Shown here: one piece after another, positions 14,294 to 22,243 of the stretch
Layout of the letters: each line of letters starts with the position of its first letter
Position numbering within the stretch: the stretch's first letter is position 1
NCBI GenBank assembly: GCA_042095695.1
Contig: JBELMP010000002.1
Span: forward strand, 6,043-70,042
Direction: 5' to 3'
Length of the DNA stretch: 64,000 nt
DNA from: Maricaulis sp042095695
GTDB lineage: Bacteria; Pseudomonadota; Alphaproteobacteria; Caulobacterales; Maricaulaceae
The notes under the pieces: model-generated
What the model saw: the letters and a program-made list of their open reading frames with translations, nothing else
What the model was told of the DNA's origin: nothing
The model's database searches: none
Made by a program: the position numbers and the translations under genes

Positions 14294-15661
14294 ATGTCTG
14301 ACCAATCCCTGACTCGCATGCAAGTCCTCAACAAGGCCTGGCCGCTCGTCTTTGCCAATGCGACCGTGCCGCTTGCCGCTGTCGTCGACACATTTGTGCT
14401 GGGCCTGTCGGGTGACGCCTCAGACCTGGGCGGGGTCGCCCTGGGCGGCGCCTTGCTGTCGATCTTCTACTGGAGCTTCTATTTCCTGCGCATGGGGACG
14501 ACCGGCCTGACGGCGCAGGCTGACGGTGCCGGCGATATCGCCGAAGCGCAACGGACGCTGCTGCGCGCCATGGCAATCGGCACCCTGCTCGGCCTGGCGC
14601 TTTTGCTTTTGCGCGACCTGATTACATGGGGCGGATTTGCCGTCCTCCAGGGTGAGCCGGATGTGGAAAGCGAGGGGGCGAATTATCTACTGGCCCGGAT
14701 CTGGGGACTACCGGCTGCGCTGGGGGCCTTCGCCCTGAGCGGCTGGCTTATCGGGCTCGGTCGTAACGGGTCGACCATGCTGATCTATGCCATTTTCAGC
14801 GCGGTGAATATCGGGCTGGATATCTGGTTCGTCCTCGGCCTGGGCTATGGTCCGGCCGGTGTCGGCGCAGCAACAGCGATCGCAGAATGGTCGGCACTTC
14901 TGGTCGGCCTGCTTCTGGTCTGGCGCATTATTCGCCGACAGGGCGGATTGGCGCCTGCAGCCCTGGACCGTGCCCGCCTGATGGATCCGGCCGCACTGCG
15001 CGAACTTTTTGATGTCAATTTCAATCTCATGATCCGGACCTGGACCCTGGTGATCGGCTTCACCTGGTTTGCCAATGCCGGCGCCCGGCAGGGAACCGCG
15101 GCTCTCGCCGGTAATCATGTCCTTCTGCAGGTGATCACGCTCTGGGCGTTTGTGCTCGATGCCTTTGCCTTTGTTGCCGAGACCGAGGCGGGCCGCGCCT
15201 ATGGCCGGCGCTCGATCAGCGCCCTGCGACGTGCCGTCCGGATCACCGCCGAGCCGACGCTTGTGTCCGGCCTGGTCTTCGCCGTGCTTACCTTCCTCTT
15301 CGGCGCAGCGGCGCTGAGCCTGGTGATTGAGGACCCGCAGGCCCTGGAGGCCGCAATTACCTATCTGCCCTGGTGTGCCATTGTGCCCTTGCTTGGCGCG
15401 CCGGCCTGGCTGCTCGATGGAGTCTTCATCGGAACCACGAGCGGGAAAATCCTGCGCAATGCCGGCATTGCCGCTGTCAGCGTGTATCTGCTCGCGGATT
15501 ATCTGCTCGCACCCGCCTTCGGCAATCATGGAGTCTGGGCCGCTTTCCTGGTCTTCTATATTGCCCGGGCCGGGTCGCTGGCGGTGTATTATCCCGCACT
15601 CGAGCGCCGGCTTCAGGACGCGCCCACGGCCTCGGAGATTGATGAAAAACCGTCCGCCTGA
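14294..15661 (+). CDS. MATE family efflux transporter (DinF-type)
   Basis: The 455-residue protein has about twelve hydrophobic helices and typical MATE features, such as the N-terminal NKAWPLVFANATVPLAAVVDTF block and the repeated two-halves arrangement. MATE proteins export cationic drugs or metabolites using a Na+ or H+ gradient across the inner membrane. The NATVPLAAVVDT and MGTTGLTAQADG segments point to the DinF-like branch. Length is normal for the family. Start ATG 14294. Its 3' end overlaps the 3' end of the oppositely oriented pyrD by 49 bases, a long convergent overlap. The substrate cannot be told from sequence. Confidence 0.87.
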   Translation: MSDQSLTRMQVLNKAWPLVFANATVPLAAVVDTFVLGLSGDASDLGGVALGGALLSIFYWSFYFLRMGTTGLTAQADGAGDIAEAQRTLLRAMAIGTLLGLALLLLRDLITWGGFAVLQGEPDVESEGANYLLARIWGLPAALGAFALSGWLIGLGRNGSTMLIYAIFSAVNIGLDIWFVLGLGYGPAGVGAATAIAEWSALLVGLLLVWRIIRRQGGLAPAALDRARLMDPAALRELFDVNFNLMIRTWTLVIGFTWFANAGARQGTAALAGNHVLLQVITLWAFVLDAFAFVAETEAGRAYGRRSISALRRAVRITAEPTLVSGLVFAVLTFLFGAAALSLVIEDPQALEAAITYLPWCAIVPLLGAPAWLLDGVFIGTTSGKILRNAGIAAVSVYLLADYLLAPAFGNHGVWAAFLVFYIARAGSLAVYYPALERRLQDAPTASEIDEKPSA

Positions 15662-16641
15662 AGCCGCTGGACCAGACCCTGCTTGATCTCCTGGACCAGG
15701 CCCGGCCCCTTGTAAACCAGGGCAGTATAGAGTTGCAGCGCATTGGCACCGGCCCGGATCTTCGCATAGGCAGTGTCTGCATCACTCACCCCGCCGACGC
15801 CGAAAATCGCCAGCTCCGGTCCAGCCGCCTTGCGGAAAAGCCGCAGAAGTTCTGTCGAGCGCTCGAAAACCGGTGGGCCGGACAATCCGCCCTGCTCACT
15901 CGCATGCGCGCTTTTCAGCGTCTCTGGCCGGGCAATCGTGGTGTTCGCGACGATCAGCCCATCGACGGCGTGATCGCGAACAACTCCAATCAGATCGGCC
16001 ACGTCATTATCCGTGATATCCGGTGCAATCTTGAGGAAAACCGGCGCCTTACCGCGCACGGCATTGACCCGGGTGAAGAGGTCATCCAGCGACTCCCGCG
16101 ATTGCAGATTACGCAGTCCGGGCGTGTTTGGCGATGACACATTGACGGTAAAGAACTGGGCCAGGTCCCTAAGGCTTTCCAGACAGATGGCATAGTCTCC
16201 GGCGCGGTCTTCGCTATCCAGATTAGCCCCGAGATTGACGCCGACAATGCCCGGCCGCCCTTCGCGTGCGGCCAGCCGCGCCCTGAACCGGTCAAGCCCC
16301 TTATTAGGAAAGCCCATCCGGTTGATCACCGCATCATCCTCACGCAAACGGAAAACCCGTGGTCGCGGCTTGCCCGCTTGGGCGCGCGGGGTGACGGCAC
16401 CGCATTCCACAAATCCGAACCCGGCGGCGAGGAGGGGATCCGGGACATCCGCATTCTTGTCGAAGCCGGCGGCGATCCCGATCGGGTTGGGCAGGTCCAG
16501 CCCGGCCAGAACGGTCTGCAGGATGGCCGGGTCGGGCTCGGACTGGCGCGGCCCCAGATTCAGCTTCAGGCCTACCGTCGACAGACGGTGGGCAAACTCC
16601 GGCGGAAGTGTCGTCAAAAATCGGGAAATCAGCGGGTACAT
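15613..16641 (-). CDS. pyrD: Quinone-dependent dihydroorotate dehydrogenase PyrD (class 2)
   Basis: The 342-residue protein catalyses the oxidation of dihydroorotate to orotate in pyrimidine synthesis, passing electrons to membrane quinone. Class 2 features: the N-terminal membrane-docking helix (MYPLISRFLTTLPPEFAHR), PIGIAAGFDKNADVP (flavin/substrate loop), FVECGAVTPRAQ, NRMGFPNKG, the NVSSPNTPGLR motif with the catalytic Ser, and GLIVANTT. The C-terminal IFGVGGVSDADTAYAKIRAGA binds FMN phosphate. Start ATG 16641-16639 overlaps the TGA of the upstream DUF952 gene, a linkage frequent in Alphaproteobacteria. The 3' end overlaps the MATE gene on the other strand. Confidence 0.95.
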   Translation of the reverse strand: MYPLISRFLTTLPPEFAHRLSTVGLKLNLGPRQSEPDPAILQTVLAGLDLPNPIGIAAGFDKNADVPDPLLAAGFGFVECGAVTPRAQAGKPRPRVFRLREDDAVINRMGFPNKGLDRFRARLAAREGRPGIVGVNLGANLDSEDRAGDYAICLESLRDLAQFFTVNVSSPNTPGLRNLQSRESLDDLFTRVNAVRGKAPVFLKIAPDITDNDVADLIGVVRDHAVDGLIVANTTIARPETLKSAHASEQGGLSGPPVFERSTELLRLFRKAAGPELAIFGVGGVSDADTAYAKIRAGANALQLYTALVYKGPGLVQEIKQGLVQRLQADGFSSISEAVGAS

Positions 16642-17000
16642 CAGGTCTGACTCCGGACATCATTCGGCAAGACCCAGCTGCCCTCTTCATCGCGCAGGAG
16701 GTGGCGTACCGCGATCACCGCGCTGGCGGGAATATCGCCATAGACATGCGGAAACAGCGCCCCGCCACGGGAGACTTCCCATTTCACGGTCTCACCAAGT
16801 GCGGAGAGATCGATCTCTGCCAGCACCAGCCGGTCATGCTGGTCATAATGCTTGAGCAAGGTTCCCTCGACCTGGTCGGCGGCAGAAAGATGGATGAAAC
16901 CATCAGCGATATCATGCGGATCGCCCTTGAACACACCGGCGAGCATGACCTCGCCCCAGCGCTCTGGCGTGGCGAGTCGGAAAGCAGTTGTCTCGGTCAT
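16641..17000 (-). CDS. DUF952 family protein
   Basis: The 119-residue protein shows the DUF952 pattern: start MTETTAFRLATPERW, the central DGFIHLSAADQVEGTLLKHY (FIHLS is the family hallmark) and EVSRGGALFPHVYGDIPASAV (FPHVYG). The fold is related to ADP-ribosyltransferase-like or RNA 2'-phosphotransferase-like small domains, but no activity is established. I chose ATG 17000-16998; the frame is open upstream to 17153 but the added residues lack similarity and would run into the promoter of the divergent regulator. The TGA overlaps the pyrD start (ATGA), so the two are translationally coupled. Confidence 0.82.
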   Translation of the reverse strand: MTETTAFRLATPERWGEVMLAGVFKGDPHDIADGFIHLSAADQVEGTLLKHYDQHDRLVLAEIDLSALGETVKWEVSRGGALFPHVYGDIPASAVIAVRHLLRDEEGSWVLPNDVRSQT

Positions 17001-17102
17001 GGCGCTGGCGTAACCGCGAGCAGGCGCAGGGGCAAGACCAGGGATGAGTTTTCCTGAGGACTGTTTTCCTATAGCCTGCGGATATCGTCGGGAGTCCTCC
17101 CC

Positions 17103-17723
17103 ATGTTCACCCATGAACAGATCTGGCGCGGTATCGATCTCATTGCTGCCCATGCTCAGACCAGCCCGTCCGGGCTAGCGCGCCGGGCCGGTCTGGATTC
17201 CACAACATTCAATCCGTCCAAACGCGTTTCAGCAGACGGATCCAAGCTGCGCTGGCCCTCGACGGAAAGCCTGTCCAAGGCGTTGGGGGCGGCGGGCTTC
17301 GATTTCGAAAGCTTCGCCGCGCTGGTTCTGGGACGCCAGGAAACCAAGCACTTACCCACAAGCGATCTGGCCGAACGCATGCCGCCGCCACGCTTTTCGC
17401 TCAGCGGGCTTCCCCGGCTCAAGGCGGAGCTGCGTTTGCCGGTCTTCGACCCGGCCCGCCATAGCGCTATCCGCTTGTCCGATGAAGATCTGGCCCCCGT
17501 CTATCGCCAGGGCGCCCTTCTGATCATCGATCGCGAGGCGGAGCCCGCCTTCGGATCCCGGGTCATGGTCGAACTGAATTCTGGTCAGATATCCGTCTTC
17601 GAATTTATCGAAATGCGCGTTCAGACCATACGCCTGAAAGGGCTGGTGCCTGCGCAACCGGACCGCAGTCTGGGGCTTGGCGCTATCCGCTCCCTGCAGA
17701 CTGTGTGCTGGGCGAGCCAGTAG
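17103..17723 (+). CDS. LexA/CI-like transcriptional regulator with inactive S24 domain
   Basis: The 206-residue protein has an N-terminal helix-turn-helix with the alphaproteobacterial pattern HAQTSPSGLARRAGLDSTTFNPSKR (about 18-42, read in part) and WPSTESLSKAL. The C-terminal domain follows the S24 (LexA/UmuD-type) fold. In active members the catalytic Ser sits in a GDSMEPVY-like motif; here the aligned segment is LSDEDLAPVYRQGALLIID, with Asp in place of Ser. The Lys-bearing strand reads GQISVFEFIEM without the Lys. I therefore see a regulator whose self-cleavage residues are gone, perhaps retaining dimerisation or ligand sensing. It is divergent from DUF952-pyrD with 102 bases between the start codons. 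Start ATG 17103. Confidence 0.78.
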   Translation: MFTHEQIWRGIDLIAAHAQTSPSGLARRAGLDSTTFNPSKRVSADGSKLRWPSTESLSKALGAAGFDFESFAALVLGRQETKHLPTSDLAERMPPPRFSLSGLPRLKAELRLPVFDPARHSAIRLSDEDLAPVYRQGALLIIDREAEPAFGSRVMVELNSGQISVFEFIEMRVQTIRLKGLVPAQPDRSLGLGAIRSLQTVCWASQ

Positions 17724-17725
17724 CG

Positions 17726-18490
17726 TTAGAGGCGAAGGCGTTGATCGGCCCAGGCGGTGGCCGCCTGACGGTCTTCAATCAGCTCATTAAGGCGCTGCGC
17801 TTCCTCGAGAATTCCCATTTCAAAGGCATCGCGCGGGGTCAGGGCAAGCGCTGCCCGGGTCTGCTCGACCGCCATCTCATAATAGGCCGGCTCATCGAGT
17901 GCCAGGAGTCCGATCGCCAGAAAAAACCGCGGGGCAGGATTAAGAGGATCCATGGCGATCGCGTTGGAATAATAGCCAATTCCAGCCTCCACCGAGGCGC
18001 CCAGCACATCCAGACCACGCGAACCGCCACGGCGCGCGACTTCCAGATGCCAGGCGCCCAGCATGCCGACAGCCCACGCATTGCCGGGCGCATCGGTCAC
18101 CGCGCTCTCCAGCAGGACCCGGCTACGCTGTGGCATACGGCGAATAAAGACCGACATGCTGTTCATATAGCGACCGCGATACCCCATCGAGGCGGCCAGG
18201 CGAAGGCGGGCATCAACATGGGTTTCATCAAGCTCATTCGCCTGTTCCGCAAGATCAAATGCCCGATCGGCCAAGGCTTCGCGCCCGGCCCCGGTCGGCT
18301 CGGTCATCAATTGCGCCAGCAGGGCTCCGGCTGCGAAGGCATAGCCCTCCGCATCGCCGGTCAGTACGGCCTGACGGGCTGCATCCTCCCAGCGCCCCTC
18401 ATCATAGGCGAGCTGGGCAGCATCCAGATCGGCCCAGGCAGGCCGGACGGCGAGAAGCACAAGGAGAAGACTGATCGTGAGCGAGCGCAT
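17726..18490 (-). CDS. Secreted TPR-like hypothetical protein
   Basis: The 254-residue protein starts with a clear signal peptide (MRSLTISLLLVLLAVRPAWA) and continues as helix pairs typical of tetratricopeptide repeats. Examples are AAQLAYDEGRWEDAARQAV (about 24-42), RAFDLAEQANELDETHVDARLRLA (about 76-99, read in part) and AIAMDPLNPAPRFFLAIGLL (about 184-203). It lacks a lipobox and other membrane segments, so it is probably periplasmic. TPR proteins of this kind usually serve as scaffolds; no partner is indicated. It converges with the S24-like regulator (2-base gap) and faces away from the P450 gene (start codons 117 bases apart). Confidence 0.75.
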   Translation of the reverse strand: MRSLTISLLLVLLAVRPAWADLDAAQLAYDEGRWEDAARQAVLTGDAEGYAFAAGALLAQLMTEPTGAGREALADRAFDLAEQANELDETHVDARLRLAASMGYRGRYMNSMSVFIRRMPQRSRVLLESAVTDAPGNAWAVGMLGAWHLEVARRGGSRGLDVLGASVEAGIGYYSNAIAMDPLNPAPRFFLAIGLLALDEPAYYEMAVEQTRAALALTPRDAFEMGILEEAQRLNELIEDRQAATAWADQRLRL

Positions 18491-18607
18491 GAGTGAAATC
18501 TAGGCCAGGCGTGCGATGTGGAAAAGCCCGAACCGCGACTTTTCGCGCCCTAGTCCCGCCTTATCTCGACGCTTAGTCTCCTCAGACGCTTTATACGGGC
18601 CGGACCG

Positions 18608-19996
18608 ATGACCACAGCTTTCACACCTCCCATGCCGCCCTTCGCGCGCTACAGCGGCGTCGGGCGCATAATGCCCTCCGATTATTATACGTATTTCAAA
18701 GCAATGAGCCGGAATCCCCTGGAGGTCTGGGGCGAAGAACACTTTAATCTGCCGATTGCGCCCTTTCGCTTTCTTGGTCGCTCCTCAATCCTGATCAATG
18801 ATCCGGATGCCATCCATCATTGTTTTGTGGCCAACGCCCAGAATTACCGGATGAATCCGGTCCGCCAGTCAGTCCTGCAACCATTTTTGCGTAATGGATT
18901 GCTTACCGCTGAAGGCGAGGTCTGGAAAACCGCCCGACATGCTGTGGCCCCCGTGTTTACACCGCGCAAGGTGAATGCTTTCGCGCCACAGATTCTGACG
19001 GTCTGCGAAGCCGAGGTCTCACGCCTTAAAGGTCTCGAAAACCCGGTCATCTCCGTCCGTGACATGATGATCGAGCTGACGCTCGACGTCCTCATGGAGA
19101 CACTCTTTTCCGGCGATGAGGCGTTGGACAAACAGCGTTTCACCGAGAATATCTGCGAGCTGATCGAAATCAGCGGCATTCCCCATCCTTTTGACCTGCC
19201 GCAATGGCCAGGCTGGCTGCCGCGCTTTGGCCGAGGCCGGTCCGAACGTGTCATCCAGGCCTTGCGTGATCAGGTGATCGAGCTGGCCGCCCTGCGCCGT
19301 GCCCAGCCAACAGCCCGCGAGGCGGGTCGACCGGAAGATTTCCTCGACCTCCTGCTCTCGGCCGGGCTCGATGATACGGCCGTGGTCGATAACCTGCTGA
19401 CCTTCCTTGCGGCAGGTCATGAAACAACGGCCCGCACGCTCGCCTGGACACTTTATCTCCTGTCGCAGAGCCCGTCAGTCCGCGATCAGCTGGAATACGA
19501 GCTGGGCAGCGCGGATCTCGATCCGGCCAATCCATCAGCGTGGATCGAGGCACTACCCTTCACCGAGGCGGTGCTGAAGGAAAGCCTGCGCCTCTATCCC
19601 TCCGCTCCGATCCTGGCGCGCCAATCAATTGCTTCGGACCTGATCACCGGCGTGGCGATTCCGCCCAAAACAGATGTTTTGGTCTCGACCTGGCTGCTGC
19701 ATCGCCAGCGCGGCCTTTGGCAACAGCCCGATGATTTCCGACCGGAGCGTTTCCTAGGACCGGAAGCGGACGGGATCAGCCGAACCTGCTACCTGCCCTT
19801 CGGGATTGGCCCGCGCGTGTGTATCGGCGCGCGTTTTGCGATGATGGAGATGATCATCGTCATGGCCAGCCTGTTGCGCGAATTCCGCTTTGACTTCGCG
19901 GGTGAACGTCACCCGCTACCAGTGATGAAAATCACACTTCAGCCGGATGTCGATATTCCCATGTCGGTGAGCAGACGTGCCCGCGAAACTGTCTAG
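18608..19996 (+). CDS. Cytochrome P450
   Basis: The 462-residue protein has all diagnostic P450 motifs: the I-helix AAGHETTART at about 267-277 (oxygen activation), the K-helix ExxR in KESLRLYPSAP at about 323, the PERF segment (FRPERFLGPE) and the heme-binding loop PFGIGPRVCIG with the axial Cys405. No N-terminal membrane anchor is present, so it is soluble and needs ferredoxin or similar redox partners, none of which lie nearby. The substrate is unknown; overall it resembles the P450s that bacteria share with eukaryotic CYP4-like clans. Its last 4 bases overlap the end of the convergent TonB-dependent receptor gene. Confidence 0.93.
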   Translation: MTTAFTPPMPPFARYSGVGRIMPSDYYTYFKAMSRNPLEVWGEEHFNLPIAPFRFLGRSSILINDPDAIHHCFVANAQNYRMNPVRQSVLQPFLRNGLLTAEGEVWKTARHAVAPVFTPRKVNAFAPQILTVCEAEVSRLKGLENPVISVRDMMIELTLDVLMETLFSGDEALDKQRFTENICELIEISGIPHPFDLPQWPGWLPRFGRGRSERVIQALRDQVIELAALRRAQPTAREAGRPEDFLDLLLSAGLDDTAVVDNLLTFLAAGHETTARTLAWTLYLLSQSPSVRDQLEYELGSADLDPANPSAWIEALPFTEAVLKESLRLYPSAPILARQSIASDLITGVAIPPKTDVLVSTWLLHRQRGLWQQPDDFRPERFLGPEADGISRTCYLPFGIGPRVCIGARFAMMEMIIVMASLLREFRFDFAGERHPLPVMKITLQPDVDIPMSVSRRARETV

Positions 19997-22185
19997 CGGT
20001 TCCAGCGCAGGCGGATATTGAAGCTCGGCACATTGTCGACATCGACACCGCCCATGTCCAATCGCGCACCGTCCGGATCGAAGACCTCGCTGAACGCATC
20101 GCGCGCCCGTCCTGTGCGATAATTCAGGCGAAGATGGACTTCCTCGCGAATTTCATACTCAGTCCACAGCGAGATGAAGCTGCCTTCATTGCGTTCAATC
20201 CGGTTTTCGAGCACGGGGCCAGTGTCCGGCGCTCGCGCGCCATCATAGATCTGATAATCAATGGTTTGAGACTCCGGCAGGCGGCTCCAGAAGCCCGTGC
20301 GCCAGCGGCCGGTATGACGCCATTCGCCGGTAAGCCGAATACTCGGATCCGATTCAACGCGGTGGATCGAGGTTGTGCGATAATGCGTCGCCGGCGCGCT
20401 CGCTTCGATCTCCAGGCCGAGGATGTATTTTCCGCCAGCCAATTCCTGCCGCAGATCGATCTCGTAGGAATAATCGCGGTGGCCGGACGTTTCGCGGACA
20501 AAGCCCTGCAGCGGGTCGATGCGCTCGGACTGACGCAGCACGGCCTCGCCATCAATGAACAGGCCCGGAAAACCGAAGCCTTCCATATCGACTTCAAAGA
20601 AGCCGCTCAGACTGTCATAGGTTTCCGGACCGATATTCGCTGGCCGAACCTCGCCATCCTCGCCGCGGATACGCGAAATCGGATTATCCACGTCACGACG
20701 CTCCGCCACAAACCGCAGAAGGCTACGCTCGCCAAAGCGACGCTCCAGCTCAGCACGATAGGTCCAGTCACGTTCCGGCTCCAAAGTGGAGGCTCCGGAC
20801 GTGTTCAGGGCGTTATCAAGATTGGTCTCGGCGAGGAAAAGGTCGAGATCCAGCTGGCCGACCTCGCGCTCGGCAGACAGGCGCAGCACCCAGTCATTTT
20901 CCAGCGACCAGGTCAGGTCTGCGCGCGGGATGACATCTGTCAGCGTCAACTCGTCGGTCGCATTCGAGGAATTGAGAGCAAAATTTTCGATCCGACCACC
21001 GAAATGCATCGACAAGTCTGTTCTCGGAGTCCAAGCCGCGACCGCAAGCGCCGCTGTTCTCGTCTCCTCCACGGAGGCAACCGAGCCATCAATATTCTGC
21101 GCAACTCCGTCAATCGTCGCCGAGGAGACACCATCGAGCGTATTGAGCGCCCAGGTGCCGCCGGTCTCGAGCGCCCAGTGCGGCGACAGGCGCCATCGAA
21201 TGGTCGCCCGGGTCGCGGTTTCACTGGTTTCCTCTACCGCAGAGAACCGGCTGTCAGAGCCATTTTCCCGCAGGCTTTGGGACCGTTCCTGTTCGCCATC
21301 GGTTCGCGTTATGACGGCTTGCAAGCCCATGCCACGGCGCAGCGGTCCGCTGTATTCGACACCGAAACTTGTATCAGCATTGTCGAATTCGCTGGATTCC
21401 TGCAATGCGGCGCCACTTGCCACTTCCTCAGCGGTCGGTCGGGCGGTTTCCGCATAGCTGTCATAAGCGCCGGACAGGGTGACGGACCGGCCCCGGCCAA
21501 GCGGTATCATCGCCGATCCCTGAGCCTCGCGACTCGACAGCGTTGTATCCTCGTCCGAAGTTTCGCGCACAATCGGATTGGTCGGCGTCGCGGTCCGGAC
21601 ATCCTCGTAGGAGATCAGTGCCTCGTCATAGAGCTCAAGGTTGCCCTCAAGATTGATCCGGCCGCCGCTGCGCGACGCGCCGAGTGCGAGCTGAACTTCA
21701 TCGCCGCCGTTTTCGCGGGGCTCGATTTCCATTCTGCCATTGGTCTGGGTCGTTGTTTCCGCGCGCAGTACGATGTTCAGGAGTAGCGGATAGCCCTGCA
21801 TGTCGACATCACGGGCCCCGGCCTCGATCAGTTCGAGACGCTCGACGGCCTCGACCCGGATTGTGCTCAAGCGGGCCCCGATTGACCCGGAGCGTGGTGG
21901 CGGTCGGCGGCCATTGAACAGGACATTTCCCTGCGCACCTGACAGGCCGCGCACATTATCCCCTTCATCGACCTGGAAGCCTGGCAAGCGACCAACAAGA
22001 TCGCCTGCATTCTGCGGCAGGAATTCAGCGAAGGCAGATGGCAGATAGACTTCCACACCGGCTTCGCCGGCCGGGTCAGCCGATTGCGCCAGCACGGAGG
22101 TGCCAGTCAGCGCAGCGCCCGCCAGGACGGCAGCGCAGAAAAAGTTAAGGCGCAAGCGCACGATAAGCCCCACACTCTCGTACAT
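19993..22185 (-). CDS. TonB-dependent receptor-like outer membrane protein
   Basis: From ATG 22185-22183 the preprotein has 730 residues, with a signal peptide ending near TSVLAQSA. A plug domain (about 35-130) follows with the recognisable sequence NAGDLVGRLPGFQVDEGDN, GLSGAQGNVLFNGRRPP and IRVEAVERLELIEAGA. The rest is a long beta-barrel of alternating aromatic and polar residues, ending in FNIRLRWNR. Such receptors import siderophores, vitamins or glycans energised by TonB-ExbBD. The N-terminal TonB box is not obvious, and no substrate-specific partner lies nearby, so the ligand is unknown. A GTG five codons upstream (22200) is an alternative start. It is convergent with the P450 gene and codirectional with lysK, 43 bases downstream of it. 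Confidence 0.85.
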   Translation of the reverse strand: MYESVGLIVRLRLNFFCAAVLAGAALTGTSVLAQSADPAGEAGVEVYLPSAFAEFLPQNAGDLVGRLPGFQVDEGDNVRGLSGAQGNVLFNGRRPPPRSGSIGARLSTIRVEAVERLELIEAGARDVDMQGYPLLLNIVLRAETTTQTNGRMEIEPRENGGDEVQLALGASRSGGRINLEGNLELYDEALISYEDVRTATPTNPIVRETSDEDTTLSSREAQGSAMIPLGRGRSVTLSGAYDSYAETARPTAEEVASGAALQESSEFDNADTSFGVEYSGPLRRGMGLQAVITRTDGEQERSQSLRENGSDSRFSAVEETSETATRATIRWRLSPHWALETGGTWALNTLDGVSSATIDGVAQNIDGSVASVEETRTAALAVAAWTPRTDLSMHFGGRIENFALNSSNATDELTLTDVIPRADLTWSLENDWVLRLSAEREVGQLDLDLFLAETNLDNALNTSGASTLEPERDWTYRAELERRFGERSLLRFVAERRDVDNPISRIRGEDGEVRPANIGPETYDSLSGFFEVDMEGFGFPGLFIDGEAVLRQSERIDPLQGFVRETSGHRDYSYEIDLRQELAGGKYILGLEIEASAPATHYRTTSIHRVESDPSIRLTGEWRHTGRWRTGFWSRLPESQTIDYQIYDGARAPDTGPVLENRIERNEGSFISLWTEYEIREEVHLRLNYRTGRARDAFSEVFDPDGARLDMGGVDVDNVPSFNIRLRWNR

Positions 22186-22243
22186 TCCAGAATCGCTCAC
22201 CCTCTGAGCGTTTTGAAATATACGCTAAAACGCGCTCGACAGA

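Noticed and set aside
20134..21786. 550-codon open frame antisense to the TonB-dependent receptor gene
   Set aside because: The minus-strand frame has a signal peptide, plug domain and barrel; the plus frame has no recognisable domain and no ribosome site.
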